The notes: a model not told the origin generated them from the sequence alone. A stretch of DNA of 64,000 nucleotides from Acidimicrobiales bacterium (GCA_022425325.1 JAKMFW010000026.1:23300-87299), one strand, 5' to 3'; positions 15,235 through 24,585 are shown, counted from the first letter of the stretch. Translations and numbers: made by a program.

Positions 15235-17772
15235 CTATGCCCGCATCCGCTCGGCATCGGCATCCCAGATACAGCCGTCGACACGGGTCGCCGTCTTCAT
15301 GTCGCCGATAATCTCGATCTGCCATGGACCATCGGATTCGGCCAGCGCTGCGGGCACGTACCCCATGGCGACCGACGTCTCACTGTGGTGGGCGTAGCCG
15401 CCCGACGTGACCCAACCGACGACCTCACCGTCGTGCCAGATCGGTTCGTCGCCGATCACGTCGACACCGTCACGACCGGCGTCAGACTCGACGGTGAAGG
15501 TCACGAGGGCAAGCGAGGCACCCGGACCGTCTTCGGCGTACTTCGCAGCGAGGGCGTCCCGGCCGATGAAGTCCTTGTCCATCTGGATGAAGCGACCGAG
15601 GTTGGCCTCGAACGGGTCGTAGATCGGGCGGTACTCACGAGCCCACGATCCGAAGCCCTTCTCGAGTCGGAGCGAGTTGAGCGCGTGCAGCCCGAACATC
15701 CGGATGCCGAACTCCTCGCCGGCCTCGAGCAACTGTTCGTAGACGTAGCGCTGGTAGCGGGCCGGCATCCAGAACTCGTAGCCGAGATCACCGGTGAAGG
15801 TCACCCGACCGCACCACACCGGGGCGAGCCCGATGTTGATCTCCGTGAACGCCATAAAGCGCATGCCGTTCTGGCTGACGTCGGCGTCGGTGAGCTTCTC
15901 GAGCACCGCTCGTGCGTTCGGGCCGGCGATCGACAGGCCGGCCATCTCGAAGCCGAGTGTTTCGTAGCGGACCGAACCGTCGGCGGGCAGATGCTGGTCG
16001 AACCATCGCTCGTAGTACCGCTCGGCGATGCCCGAACCGAAGAGCACGAATTCCTCACCGTCGCGGGTGTTGCCGGTGGCGCCGCCCGTGATGGTCGATG
16101 CCGGACCTTCGGCGGCCCCGGTCGCTGCGCCGAGCGTGGCGACGGTGAGGTCGCCGATCAGGTTGCCCGCCGGGTTGGTCATCGGCGTGAGTGACATGCG
16201 ACCGGCGTTCGGGATGCGACCGGCCAGGATGCGATCGAGGTACGCGCGAGCGCCGGGACCGCTGAACGTGAACTTCGAGAAGCCGGTGGTCTCCCACAGC
16301 CCGACACTCGAGCGGACGGCGAGGGTCTCCTCGCGAACCTGGTCCCAGGCGTTGGAGCGGCCGAACGTGACGTCCTCGACGGCCTCCTCACCGTCCTGCT
16401 GGAACCAGAGTGCGGCTTCCAGACCGAAACCGTCGCCGAACACCGCGTTCTTCGCCGCGAGTCGGTCGTAGATCGGCGAGGTCTGCACGCCACGCCCAGC
16501 CGGGAGGAACTCGTTCGGGAACGTGATGCGGAAACGACGGGAGTAGTTCTCGCGCACCTTCTCGTTGGTGTACGCCATCGTCGAGTAGTCGCCGTACCGG
16601 CTGATGTCCATGCCCCAGATGTCGAAGCCTGGATCGCCGTCGACGATCCAGTTGGCGAGGGAGAGTCCGACGCCGCCGCCCTGCGACAGGCCGGCCATGA
16701 CCGCGCAGGCCGACCAGTAGCCGGGTAGGCCCCGAACCGGGCCGAGCAGCGGGTTGCCGTCGGGGGCGAAGGTGAACGGGCCGTTGATGACCTGCTTGAT
16801 GCCGGCCTCGGCGAACACCGGGAAGTGCTTGAAGCCGGTCTCCAGCGACTCGGCGATGCGCTCAAGGTCGGGCGTGAGAAGGCGGGCGCCGAAGTCCCAC
16901 GGGGTCTGGGAGGTCGACCACGGCTTGCCGCGACGCTCGTAGGTGCCCATCAGCAGGCCGTTGCCCTCCTGCCGCATATAGATCTCGCCACCGAAGTCGA
17001 CGGCGTGGATGATCTCCTTGCCGGTCTTCTCGTTGTATTCGATGACGTCGGGGATCTCCTCGGTGAGGAGGTACATGTGCTCCATCGCGAGCAGCGGCGT
17101 CTCGAGCCCGACCATGCGGCCGACCTCACGGGCCCACAGGCCACCGGCGTTGACGACGTGCTCACAGTGCACCGTCGCCTTGTCCTCGTCAGTGCGGGGG
17201 TCGTAGACGGTGAGGTCCCAGCCGCCGTCGGCGGCGCGGGTGATGTCGCGGACCCACGAGTGACGATGTGTCTCGGCACCGCGGTTGCGGGCGCACTCGA
17301 GGTAGGCGTGGGTGATCTGGCTCGGGTCGAGGTGGCCCTCGTGGGCGTCCCACATCGCGCCCACGAAGTACTGCGGATCGAGGATCGGCAGGAGCTCCTG
17401 GGCCTCCTCGGCGGAGATCAGTTCGGTCTCCATGCCGAGGTACCGACCACGGGCATGGCTCATCTTGAGCCAGTCCATGCGCTCGGGCGTGTCGGCGAGC
17501 ATCACACCACCGGTGATGTGCATCGAGGCGTCCATCCCCGATTCCTTCTCGATCTCCTCGTACAGCGTGATCGTGTACTGCTGGAGCTTGGCGACGTTGG
17601 GGTCGCCGTTGAGCGTGTGCATGCCGCCCGCCGAGTGCCAGGTGGAACCGGCGGTGTACTCAGCACGCTCGAGGAGTACGACGTCGGTCCAGCCCAGCTT
17701 GGTGAGGTGGTACAGGACGGAGGCGCCGACGACGCCACCGCCGATGACGACGACCTGGGTGTTTGTTTTCAT
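15235..17772 (-). CDS. Dimethylglycine/sarcosine dehydrogenase-type FAD and folate protein
   Basis: 845-residue two-module enzyme of the DMGDH/SarDH family. It oxidises an N-methyl group of an amino acid and passes the C1 unit to tetrahydrofolate. The N-terminal DAO fold has GGGVVG at 11-16 and H46 in STWHSAGG, the position to which FAD is covalently attached in this family. The C-terminal half (from about 430) is a GcvT-type aminomethyl/folate domain. An Ala/Gly/Thr-rich segment of about 30 residues (near 595-625) interrupts the GcvT part and looks like a lineage-specific loop. It lies between the Rieske and DddP-like genes with gaps of 30 and 17 nt. It is the expected next step after betaine demethylation, but N-methylproline or other N-methyl amino acids are possible substrates. 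Confidence 0.88.
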   Translation of the reverse strand: MKTNTQVVVIGGGVVGASVLYHLTKLGWTDVVLLERAEYTAGSTWHSAGGMHTLNGDPNVAKLQQYTITLYEEIEKESGMDASMHITGGVMLADTPERMDWLKMSHARGRYLGMETELISAEEAQELLPILDPQYFVGAMWDAHEGHLDPSQITHAYLECARNRGAETHRHSWVRDITRAADGGWDLTVYDPRTDEDKATVHCEHVVNAGGLWAREVGRMVGLETPLLAMEHMYLLTEEIPDVIEYNEKTGKEIIHAVDFGGEIYMRQEGNGLLMGTYERRGKPWSTSQTPWDFGARLLTPDLERIAESLETGFKHFPVFAEAGIKQVINGPFTFAPDGNPLLGPVRGLPGYWSACAVMAGLSQGGGVGLSLANWIVDGDPGFDIWGMDISRYGDYSTMAYTNEKVRENYSRRFRITFPNEFLPAGRGVQTSPIYDRLAAKNAVFGDGFGLEAALWFQQDGEEAVEDVTFGRSNAWDQVREETLAVRSSVGLWETTGFSKFTFSGPGARAYLDRILAGRIPNAGRMSLTPMTNPAGNLIGDLTVATLGAATGAAEGPASTITGGATGNTRDGEEFVLFGSGIAERYYERWFDQHLPADGSVRYETLGFEMAGLSIAGPNARAVLEKLTDADVSQNGMRFMAFTEINIGLAPVWCGRVTFTGDLGYEFWMPARYQRYVYEQLLEAGEEFGIRMFGLHALNSLRLEKGFGSWAREYRPIYDPFEANLGRFIQMDKDFIGRDALAAKYAEDGPGASLALVTFTVESDAGRDGVDVIGDEPIWHDGEVVGWVTSGGYAHHSETSVAMGYVPAALAESDGPWQIEIIGDMKTATRVDGCIWDADAERMRA

Positions 17773-17802
17773 GACGTTGCCTTCACACGGCTTTCTCGAG
17801 CC

Positions 17803-19059
17803 TCATTGCTCGATGGTCGGAGGTGCAGGGTTGGGACCGGTGCCAAGGCGGGCCGCCTCGGAGCCGTCATCGCCAGGGGGGACCGTCAAGCCGGCGAGCG
17901 ATTCGCTGGTCATGCAGTCGGCGAGCATGTTGTGGAACCGATGCAGTGGTTCCTCGAAACGGGGAGCGAGCGGGCCGGGCTGAATCCGGCCTCGGGTGAG
18001 GCCGCGCTGGCTGCGCTGGCAGATGTCGATGTCCTCATTGTTGACGTCGATCCAGAACGTGCGCGTGGCGTCGAGTTCTCCACCGGTGAGCTCGGGGGTC
18101 GATGGCGGCAAGAGGAACGTGCAGGTCTCGCGGGTGAGGCCGGGGGCGATCGGGTCGAGCCGCATCACGAACACATGGTTGGGCAGCACCGAGAAGATGA
18201 CATTCGGGTACAGCGCGATGTGGCGACCACTGGTGGCATCGGATTCGTCGAGGCCCTCGGCTGCGGGAAGCACGAGCCAGTCGTCGCGATCGTCGCCGCT
18301 GACTGGGGTGGTGGTCTGGCCGCAGTACATGCCGGCGCCCTGGTAGCGGTAGTGATCCTTCACCCGGCTGACCTTGGCGAGCTCCGGATGCACCCAGGTC
18401 AGGTGGTAGTACTCCTGAAAGTTCTCGCTGATGAGCTTCCAGTTGGCCTCGATGTCGAGCACCTGGCTCTCCTCGACCCGCCACTGGTCAAAGCCGTACC
18501 CGGCCATGCGTTCCGGCAGGTCACCGAGCCAGACATCGAGTTCGGGGGTCTCGTCGGCGAGGCAGGCGAACAGCAGCGGACCCCACGTACCGACCCGAAC
18601 GGGGATCAGGCTGAAGCCGTCGCGGTCGAAGTCGTCGCGGGGCACCTCGTCGAAGAACGGGGTGGCCTTGAGGCTGCCATCGGTGCCGTAGCCCCAGCGG
18701 TGGTACGGGCAACGGATCGTGCCGGCGATGTCGCAGTCGGATTCGGCGAGTTCGGTGCCGCGATGGCGGCACGAGTTGAGGAAGCCGCGAAGCTCCCCAT
18801 CGTCGCCGCGGGTGATCACGATCGACTTCTGCCCGACCTGACGCACGAGCATGCGCCCCGGCTCGGCGACCTCGCCGGCGAGACCGACGGTGACCCACGC
18901 CCGTTCGAAGACGAGTTCCTGTTCGAGGGCGAAGAAGCGCTCGTCGACATACGCCGACGGGTTGAGGCCGGTCGACTGCCGCAACGGGGCACGGGTTCCG
19001 GCCCAGGCGGACTCGTCGGTCCAGTCGGTCATGTCGGGGGCGACGGGGATGTTGGTCAT
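17803..19059 (-). CDS. Rieske non-heme iron oxygenase alpha subunit, quaternary-amine type
   Basis: 418-residue oxygenase component. The Rieske 2Fe-2S ligands are C97, H99, C117 and H120, in the order C-x-H-x17-C-x2-H. The mononuclear iron site is in ENFQEYYHLTWVHPE, with H219 and H224 plus a later Asp. The residue bridging the two metal centres is Glu216, not the usual Asp; Glu here is a mark of the carnitine/glycine-betaine/stachydrine demethylase group (CntA, GbcA). It would hydroxylate an N-methyl group, releasing formaldehyde. No ferredoxin-reductase partner is encoded nearby, so electrons must come from elsewhere. ATG 19059 is used, 22 nt after the MttB-family stop. Confidence 0.88.
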   Translation of the reverse strand: MTNIPVAPDMTDWTDESAWAGTRAPLRQSTGLNPSAYVDERFFALEQELVFERAWVTVGLAGEVAEPGRMLVRQVGQKSIVITRGDDGELRGFLNSCRHRGTELAESDCDIAGTIRCPYHRWGYGTDGSLKATPFFDEVPRDDFDRDGFSLIPVRVGTWGPLLFACLADETPELDVWLGDLPERMAGYGFDQWRVEESQVLDIEANWKLISENFQEYYHLTWVHPELAKVSRVKDHYRYQGAGMYCGQTTTPVSGDDRDDWLVLPAAEGLDESDATSGRHIALYPNVIFSVLPNHVFVMRLDPIAPGLTRETCTFLLPPSTPELTGGELDATRTFWIDVNNEDIDICQRSQRGLTRGRIQPGPLAPRFEEPLHRFHNMLADCMTSESLAGLTVPPGDDGSEAARLGTGPNPAPPTIEQ

Positions 19060-19081
19060 GACGGCGCTCGTTGCAGGCGGA

Positions 19082-20644
19082 TCAGAAGTCGGTCTCCACA
19101 CCGCCCTCGGCGATGCGGCGGTCGACGAAGTCGTCGAGTTCGGCTCGTACGGCATCGTCGAGGGCGGGGGCCTCGTACGTACCGAGCAACTCTTCGGCTC
19201 GCCGTTCGGCGTGGTCGTAGGAGGTCGGTCGACCGGCCTCGTCCCAGGTCTCGAAATTGCGCCAGTCCGAGATCATCGGCTTGTAGAACGCATCGCGGTA
19301 CCGATCCTGGGTGTGCTGGGTGCCGAAGTGATGCCCACCCGGGCCGACCTCGGCGATGGCGTCGACCGCTCGGGTGGCGTCGTCGACGATGAGGGGCTGG
19401 AGGAAGGTCCCGACCATCGAGAGCAGGTCGGCATCGATCACCATCTTCTCGGGGCTGGAGTGCAGGCCACCCTCCATCCATCCGGCGCCGTGGAAGACCA
19501 GGTTGGCGCCGCCCATGATCGCCCCCCACAGGGAGAACACGCTCTCGTATCCGGCCTGCGTGTCGATGGCGTTGGCGGCACAGACGTTGGAGCTGCGGTA
19601 CGGGATGCCGTAGCGGCGGGCGAGCTGGCCGCCGAGCATCGCCGACTGCATGAACTCTGGTGTCCCGAACGCCGGCGAGCCCGACTGCATGTCGACATTG
19701 CTGGTGAAACCGCCGTACATGACCGGTGCGCCTCGGCGCACGAGTTGGGTGAAGGCAATACCGGCGAGCGCCTCGGCGTTCTGCTGCACGACCGCACCGG
19801 CGACGGTGACCGGTGCCATCGCACCCGCCAGCGTGAACGGGGTAAGGATGATCGGCTGATTACGAGACGAGTACTGGATGATGCCTTCCGACATCGGGAT
19901 GTCGAGGCGGAGCGGTGAGCTGACGTTGATCACCGAGTGCACGATCGGGTGCGTGTCGATCTCGTCCTCGGAGAGGCCTCGGACGATCCGCACCATCTCG
20001 AGACAGTCGAGGTTGCGCTGGGCGCCGAGCGAGTAGACGTTCACCGCCTTGTTGGTGAGCGTGAGGATGTCGCGGGTGGCCTCCAGGTGACGGATCGACG
20101 GGTGGAGATCGACTGGTTCGACCGGATAGCCGGCGTGGCTGTGAAGGATGTTGAGGCTCTGGGTCAGTTTCAGCAGCGTCCGATAGTCCTCACGGTTACC
20201 GGTACGCCGACCTCCCCGGCGGTCCATGTAGTTCGGGGCGCTTGCAACGGCCGTGAAGGCGACATTGTCACCACCGATCACGAAGTCGTGCGCCGGATCG
20301 GGCGCATGCATCGTGAACTCGCTCGGCACCGACGAGATCAGTTCGGTGATGAGTTCGGGGTCGAAGCGGACCCGTTCGCCGTCGATCGCGGCACCGGCCT
20401 CGGCCCACATCTCCAGGGCCTTGGGATGCAGGAAGTCCATCCCGGTGTCGCGCAGCACCTCCAACGAGGCGAGATGGATCGATTCGAGTTCGTCGTCGCT
20501 CACCACCCGGGTCGGTTCCATCGGGCGCTTGTACAGACGCCATGGAACCTGCTGCGGCCCGACGGGGCCGGTCGGCCGTTCGCGACGGCCGCCCCGACGA
20601 CGCCGACCACCGGTCTCGGTGGTGTCGGTGGGCGTGTCGGTCAC
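19082..20644 (-). CDS. MttB-family methyltransferase without pyrrolysine (copy 1)
   Basis: 520-residue TIM-barrel protein of the trimethylamine methyltransferase (MttB) superfamily. No in-frame amber codon interrupts it, so it belongs with the non-pyrrolysine members (MtgB, MtpB, MtcB type) that act on betaines. The N-terminal tail is Arg/Gly-rich (GRRRRGGRRERP), also seen in the second copy. Family landmarks include the QQNAEALAGIAFTQLVRRGAP region and the Gly-rich ANLVFHGAGWMEGG. The GTG start at 20644 overlaps the IclR stop by 4 nt (GTGA), so translation is coupled to its regulator. Known family members pass methyl to a corrinoid protein; none is encoded here, so the methyl acceptor is an open question. 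Confidence 0.88.
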   Translation of the reverse strand: MTDTPTDTTETGGRRRRGGRRERPTGPVGPQQVPWRLYKRPMEPTRVVSDDELESIHLASLEVLRDTGMDFLHPKALEMWAEAGAAIDGERVRFDPELITELISSVPSEFTMHAPDPAHDFVIGGDNVAFTAVASAPNYMDRRGGRRTGNREDYRTLLKLTQSLNILHSHAGYPVEPVDLHPSIRHLEATRDILTLTNKAVNVYSLGAQRNLDCLEMVRIVRGLSEDEIDTHPIVHSVINVSSPLRLDIPMSEGIIQYSSRNQPIILTPFTLAGAMAPVTVAGAVVQQNAEALAGIAFTQLVRRGAPVMYGGFTSNVDMQSGSPAFGTPEFMQSAMLGGQLARRYGIPYRSSNVCAANAIDTQAGYESVFSLWGAIMGGANLVFHGAGWMEGGLHSSPEKMVIDADLLSMVGTFLQPLIVDDATRAVDAIAEVGPGGHHFGTQHTQDRYRDAFYKPMISDWRNFETWDEAGRPTSYDHAERRAEELLGTYEAPALDDAVRAELDDFVDRRIAEGGVETDF

Positions 20645-21423
20645 GATGCCTCGCTCATGGGGTCGGGGTAGGACGTTTGGCTCCATCCGAGTTCGGCAGA
20701 GATTCGTTCGGCCCGATCGAGCACGACGGCGGCGATGCGGTCGGCATCACCCTCGGCCGGGAAACGAAAGGACGGGCCGTAGACGTAGAGCACACCGAGC
20801 GCGCGGCCCGAGCCACCGATGACCGGTGAGGAACACGACGAGAGGCCGTCGACATACTCGCCGTGGCTCCATAGGACCCGCCTCACGCGGGCTTGCCGGA
20901 TGCGGGAGCGCAGCTTGCCGGGATCCGTGATGGTGTTGTCGTTGAAGGTGGCGAGGTTGCCGGCGAGATACCGATCGATTTCGCGATCGTCCCAGGTGGC
21001 CATCACGACAATGCCCGCCGATCCGGCGTGCATCGGGACGCGTGTGCCGGTCCAGTTCTCGGCCTGGATCGGTTTCGGGGCGTCGACCTGATCGACGGTG
21101 ATCGTGTCGTCACCGGAGACGATCGAAAAGCAGGCTGCTTCGTCGAGTTCCTCGCTCAGATCGATGAGGTGGGGGTGGGCAATGGCCTCGAGGCTTGCGG
21201 TCGAGTCGGTGGTCGACACCATGCCGTGGACGAGTGGACCGATGTGGTAGCTGCCATCGTCGCCCCGAACGACCGCCCCGGCGTGTTCGAGGGTCGCGAG
21301 GAGTCGGCCGGTGGTGCTGGTGGCCAGCCGAACGCGCGTCGACAGGTCGACGAGCCCTCCGGGCTCTCGACCGATCTCCGACAGCAACAACAGTGCGCGA
21401 TCAACGCTCTGCACGGTCCCCAT
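20641..21423 (-). CDS. IclR-family transcriptional regulator
   Basis: 260-residue regulator with an N-terminal winged HTH (residues 3-60; TVQSVDRALLLLSEIG start, recognition helix SSTTGRLLATLE-like) and a C-terminal GAF-like effector domain. It heads the osmolyte operon and overlaps the methyltransferase gene by 4 nt, so it most likely senses a betaine or breakdown product and controls its own operon. ATG 21423 gives the typical IclR N-terminus; a GTG at 21444 would add seven residues. A TAATTT hexamer lies 11 nt upstream of the ATG. Confidence 0.87.
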   Translation of the reverse strand: MGTVQSVDRALLLLSEIGREPGGLVDLSTRVRLATSTTGRLLATLEHAGAVVRGDDGSYHIGPLVHGMVSTTDSTASLEAIAHPHLIDLSEELDEAACFSIVSGDDTITVDQVDAPKPIQAENWTGTRVPMHAGSAGIVVMATWDDREIDRYLAGNLATFNDNTITDPGKLRSRIRQARVRRVLWSHGEYVDGLSSCSSPVIGGSGRALGVLYVYGPSFRFPAEGDADRIAAVVLDRAERISAELGWSQTSYPDPMSEAS

Positions 21424-21484
21424 ACCGAGTGCGGAAATTACCACTGAGCGGGAAGCGGCGCACGCGATTCCCGTAGGGTGGGAA

Positions 21485-22048
21485 TTATCCGTCGTACTGG
21501 AGGATCCAGACCGTCAAGCCGATGATGTTGTGCAGTTCGGCGGTGACCTGCCAGCCCGACCGTTCGTACATGGCGACATTGCCGGGATTGGTCGTTTCGA
21601 GCACCGCCGGCACACCGGCAGCAGCCGCTGCGTCGAGCCCGGCCTGGGCAACGAGTCGGGCGAGCCCCTCGCCCCGACGCCGAGGGTGCGATGCCAGCAC
21701 GCCCAGGTACCAGTGCGGCTCCGCAGTGATCGCTGCGTGCACCGCAGCGTCGTAGACATCCAGTCGTGCGAGAGCGTCCCTGGGGACCTCGAGCGCGGGA
21801 GCCGGAGTCTCCACGGTGCCGGCGGGCGGATCCCACATGGCGAGGGCGTCGCCGTCGCTGGTCATCCACACCGAGTCGGTAGCGATACGGCGCCGCAGCA
21901 GGTCGGCGGCAAACGCCACGGCGAGCGGGCGGAACTCAGGATCGGCGCCGAAGAACGCTCGGAACGCCGGGTCCTGATCGAACGCCGTCACGACCGTCGC
22001 CGCGAGGGTGTCGAGATCGGCGGGGGTGGCGAGGCGGATGTCGGTCAC
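21485..22048 (-). CDS. GNAT-family N-acetyltransferase
   Basis: 187-residue acetyl-CoA-dependent acetyltransferase. The acetyl-CoA pyrophosphate loop appears as LASHPRRRGEGLARLV (R/Q-x2-G-x-G/A pattern) near 125-140, followed by the usual LETTNPGNVAMYERSGW motif in which a bulky residue before the Gly-Trp packs on CoA. Start choice is uncertain: GTG 22048 (TDIRLATPADLD, a typical GNAT beginning) is preferred to ATG 22072. The substrate is unknown. It lies between the acyl-CoA synthetase and the IclR gene, all on the same strand, with a 61-nt gap before IclR. Confidence 0.82.
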   Translation of the reverse strand: MTDIRLATPADLDTLAATVVTAFDQDPAFRAFFGADPEFRPLAVAFAADLLRRRIATDSVWMTSDGDALAMWDPPAGTVETPAPALEVPRDALARLDVYDAAVHAAITAEPHWYLGVLASHPRRRGEGLARLVAQAGLDAAAAAGVPAVLETTNPGNVAMYERSGWQVTAELHNIIGLTVWILQYDG

Positions 22049-22130
22049 GGCGGAAGTCTGGCCTGAGACCATCCACCTCGCCAGCACGCCGTCCGCGTCG
22101 CAAGAACAGGTGCGCTCGACGCGCAGGCGT

Positions 22131-23771
22131 CTACTCCTCGTTGAGCCCCAACGCGTCCAGCGCAGTGCGGGTGGCCCACTTGTAGTCCGACTTCCCGTTC
22201 GGGCTCCGGAAGAGCGAGTCGACCCGAACGATGTTCTTCGGGAGCTTGTAACCCGACAGCGAAGCACGAAGCCCGTCGACCAGGTCGGCGTCGGTGGGGT
22301 CGGCACCGTCGGCCAGTTCGACCACGGCGGTGACGGCGGCGCCCCACTGTGGATCGGGCACGCCGACGACGTTGCAGTCGACGACCTCGGGCAGCGCCTT
22401 CAGCGCCTCCTCGACCTCTTCCGGGTACACCTTCTCGCCGCCGGTATTGATCGACACCGAGCCACGGCCGAGCAGGGTCACCATGCCGTCGGCACCGATC
22501 GTCGCCCAGTCGCCGGGTACCGACCAGCGGATGCCCTCGAACTCACGGAACGTCTCCGCCGTCTTCACCGGATCGCCGTAGTACCCGAGTGGGATCGGCC
22601 CGGTTACTGCCAACAGACCCGTCTCCCCCGACCCTGCTTCGACCCGCCGGCCGTCCTCGGTGAACACCGCTGCATTGGGTCCGAGCGTGAACGTCGCCGT
22701 CTCGGTATCGCCGTCACCGGTCGACTCCTTGCCGGCGAAGCCGACACCCTCGCTGGCCCCCAGGCTGTCGTTGGTGACGAGCGGTGACTCCTGCGCTCGG
22801 GCGTGGACAAGGAGTCGGTCCTTGATCGCCTGGCTCCACATCACCCCCGACGACGTGACCGAACGGACTGCGCGGAGGTCGTAGGGCGTGCCGGCCTCGA
22901 CCGCCTCGTCGAGCGCCTCGACCATCGGTCGACAGAAAACGTCGCCGACGATCGAGATCAACGAACATTCGGTGCGCTGCACCGTCTCCCAGAGCTCATG
23001 AGGGTCGAACGACCGACCGGTAAGGGTGACGGTCGCCCCACCGGTGAACAGGGTGAAGATTGCACCGATGCCGCTCGTGCCGTGCATCAGGGGCGCAGCC
23101 GCAAGCTGGCGCGGTATCGCTCCGAACGAATCGAGGAGCGAGAGAATCGTCGCCACTTCCTGCGGGGTCGACGGAATCTCGACACCGAGCGGCGCAAGGG
23201 TTCGGGCGGTGAGCCCGACCAGGCTCGCATGCGGCCACATCACGCCCTTCGGATGGCCGGTCGTGCCGCCGGTGTAGAGGATCCAGAGATCGTCGGCGGA
23301 ACGTTCGCGGCGTGCCGCCGGCATCGATGCTGCGATGATGTCCTCGTGCCGGTCGGCCCAATCCGGGCACTCGCCGTCACCGACATGGACCCACCGGCGG
23401 ACCTTGGCGAGGTGAGGGCGGACGGCGTCGAACCGCTCGGTGAGCGTGTCGTCGAAGAACACCGCCTTCGCGTCGCTGTTGTCGATCAGGTAAGCGAGCT
23501 CGTTCTCCACATAGCGGTAGTTGACATTGCACGGCGCGGCTCGGAGCTTGAACGCGGCGAACTCCGCCTCGAGGTACTCGTTGCCGTTGTAGAGCGCGCA
23601 CGCGACGTTGTCGCCTGTGCCGACACCGTCGGCCTCGAGTGCGGCGGCGAGCCGAGCGGCTCGATCGTCGAACTCCGTCCATGTGCGTGCGACGTCGCCA
23701 TGCTGGGCCGCGAGCCGATCACCATGGTTGTCGGCGACGACTTCCCAGGCGGTAGCCAGATTGATCCCCAT
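22131..23771 (-). CDS. Acyl-CoA synthetase (AMP-forming, FadD-type)
   Basis: 546-residue ANL-superfamily ligase. The AMP-binding P-loop is YTGGTTGHPKGV near 175-186, the A5 region is ASEGVGFAGKES, the hinge and A7-A8 motif is GDWATIG then LLGRGSVSINTGGEKVYP, and the catalytic C-terminal Lys lies in PNGKSDYKWA near 530. It activates a fatty, steroid-side-chain or aromatic acid with CoA. The ATG at 23771 begins MGINLATAWEVVAD, typical of actinobacterial FadD-like proteins. It is divergent from the DUF2889 gene. The window's two acyl-CoA dehydrogenases and P450 are possible pathway partners, but they lie 30 kb away. Confidence 0.9.
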   Translation of the reverse strand: MGINLATAWEVVADNHGDRLAAQHGDVARTWTEFDDRAARLAAALEADGVGTGDNVACALYNGNEYLEAEFAAFKLRAAPCNVNYRYVENELAYLIDNSDAKAVFFDDTLTERFDAVRPHLAKVRRWVHVGDGECPDWADRHEDIIAASMPAARRERSADDLWILYTGGTTGHPKGVMWPHASLVGLTARTLAPLGVEIPSTPQEVATILSLLDSFGAIPRQLAAAPLMHGTSGIGAIFTLFTGGATVTLTGRSFDPHELWETVQRTECSLISIVGDVFCRPMVEALDEAVEAGTPYDLRAVRSVTSSGVMWSQAIKDRLLVHARAQESPLVTNDSLGASEGVGFAGKESTGDGDTETATFTLGPNAAVFTEDGRRVEAGSGETGLLAVTGPIPLGYYGDPVKTAETFREFEGIRWSVPGDWATIGADGMVTLLGRGSVSINTGGEKVYPEEVEEALKALPEVVDCNVVGVPDPQWGAAVTAVVELADGADPTDADLVDGLRASLSGYKLPKNIVRVDSLFRSPNGKSDYKWATRTALDALGLNEE

Positions 23772-23840
23772 CGGGGGATCTTCGCACAACGGCGCAGCTC
23801 GTCGGACCTGATCGCCTGGGAGCCGTTTCGGGCCCACCGC

Positions 23841-23846
23841 TAGGGT
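23841..23846 (+). promoter_or_regulatory. Candidate leaderless -10 of the DUF2889 gene
   Basis: TAGGGT lies 6 nt before the ATG at 23853, in the 81-nt region divergent from the acyl-CoA synthetase gene. Confidence 0.4.
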
Positions 23847-23852
23847 TCGACG

Positions 23853-24512
23853 ATGACCGACACCGACCGGACCCCATGGCGCACCGAATCGATCCTCCCG
23901 TCGCCTCCCGCCGGCGCCGTCCCCGTGCTGCACGACCGCGAGTACCGGGTCGAGTCATTCCTTCTCGACAACGGCAATCTCCTGATCCAGGGCGCCGTGC
24001 GCGACCAGAAGCCGCCGGGGGTCTACATCCCAGACGACCCCGAACCGCTGACGATGCACCACATGCAGGTCACGCTCGAGGTCGAGTTCCCGAGCCGGAT
24101 CATCGTGAGCGTCGAAGCCCACCTCCTCGCCTACCCCCACGACCTGTGTCCGTCGATCGAGCAGCACTACGACAAGCTCGTCGGACTGTCGATCGCCCGG
24201 GGGTTCACCAACACGGTCCGAGAACTCTTCGGCGGACCGAGGGGATGCAGCCACACCACCGCCCTCCTCCAGGCGATGGCACCGATCGCGATGCAGAGCA
24301 CCAAGAGCATCGAGTGCATCGAAGCCGAACGAGCGGGTGAGCCGAATCCGATCATCGTGCGACCGCCCAGTGAGAGCTGGAAGACCCTCACCAACACCTG
24401 TCACGTCTGGGCCGACGACGGACCCCGCAAGGCCGAGGTCGAGCGAGGCGGGGTGCAGACCATCCCTGTCGACATCCGACTTCAGCAACTCGGGCGCCGC
24501 CCACGCACTTGA
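23853..24512 (+). CDS. DUF2889-like protein
   Basis: 219-residue soluble protein that I match, with moderate confidence, to DUF2889. The evidence is the central GPRGCSHTTALLQAMAP motif (Cys/His invariant in the family), preceded by a predicted beta region with a MHHMQVTLEVEF strand. No catalytic role is known. No membrane segment or signal is seen. The gene is divergent from an acyl-CoA synthetase and is followed after 73 nt by a TauD-type dioxygenase on the same strand; in other actinobacteria such proteins occur beside lipid or aromatic catabolism genes. Confidence 0.65.
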   Translation: MTDTDRTPWRTESILPSPPAGAVPVLHDREYRVESFLLDNGNLLIQGAVRDQKPPGVYIPDDPEPLTMHHMQVTLEVEFPSRIIVSVEAHLLAYPHDLCPSIEQHYDKLVGLSIARGFTNTVRELFGGPRGCSHTTALLQAMAPIAMQSTKSIECIEAERAGEPNPIIVRPPSESWKTLTNTCHVWADDGPRKAEVERGGVQTIPVDIRLQQLGRRPRT

Positions 24513-24585
24513 ACGCCGCGTCCCCTCCGTAGAGGGTGATCCCCGGAGCTTTCGGCGGGACCCGAGAACGGGCCAAGATGGGGAG

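Noticed and set aside
16825..19392. A long open frame of about 855 codons on the plus strand
   Set aside because: It is antisense to the DMG-dehydrogenase-like, Rieske and MttB genes, has a composition (Gly/Val/Asp/Arg/His-rich, no domain motif) typical of GC-rich shadow frames, and breaks no known family.
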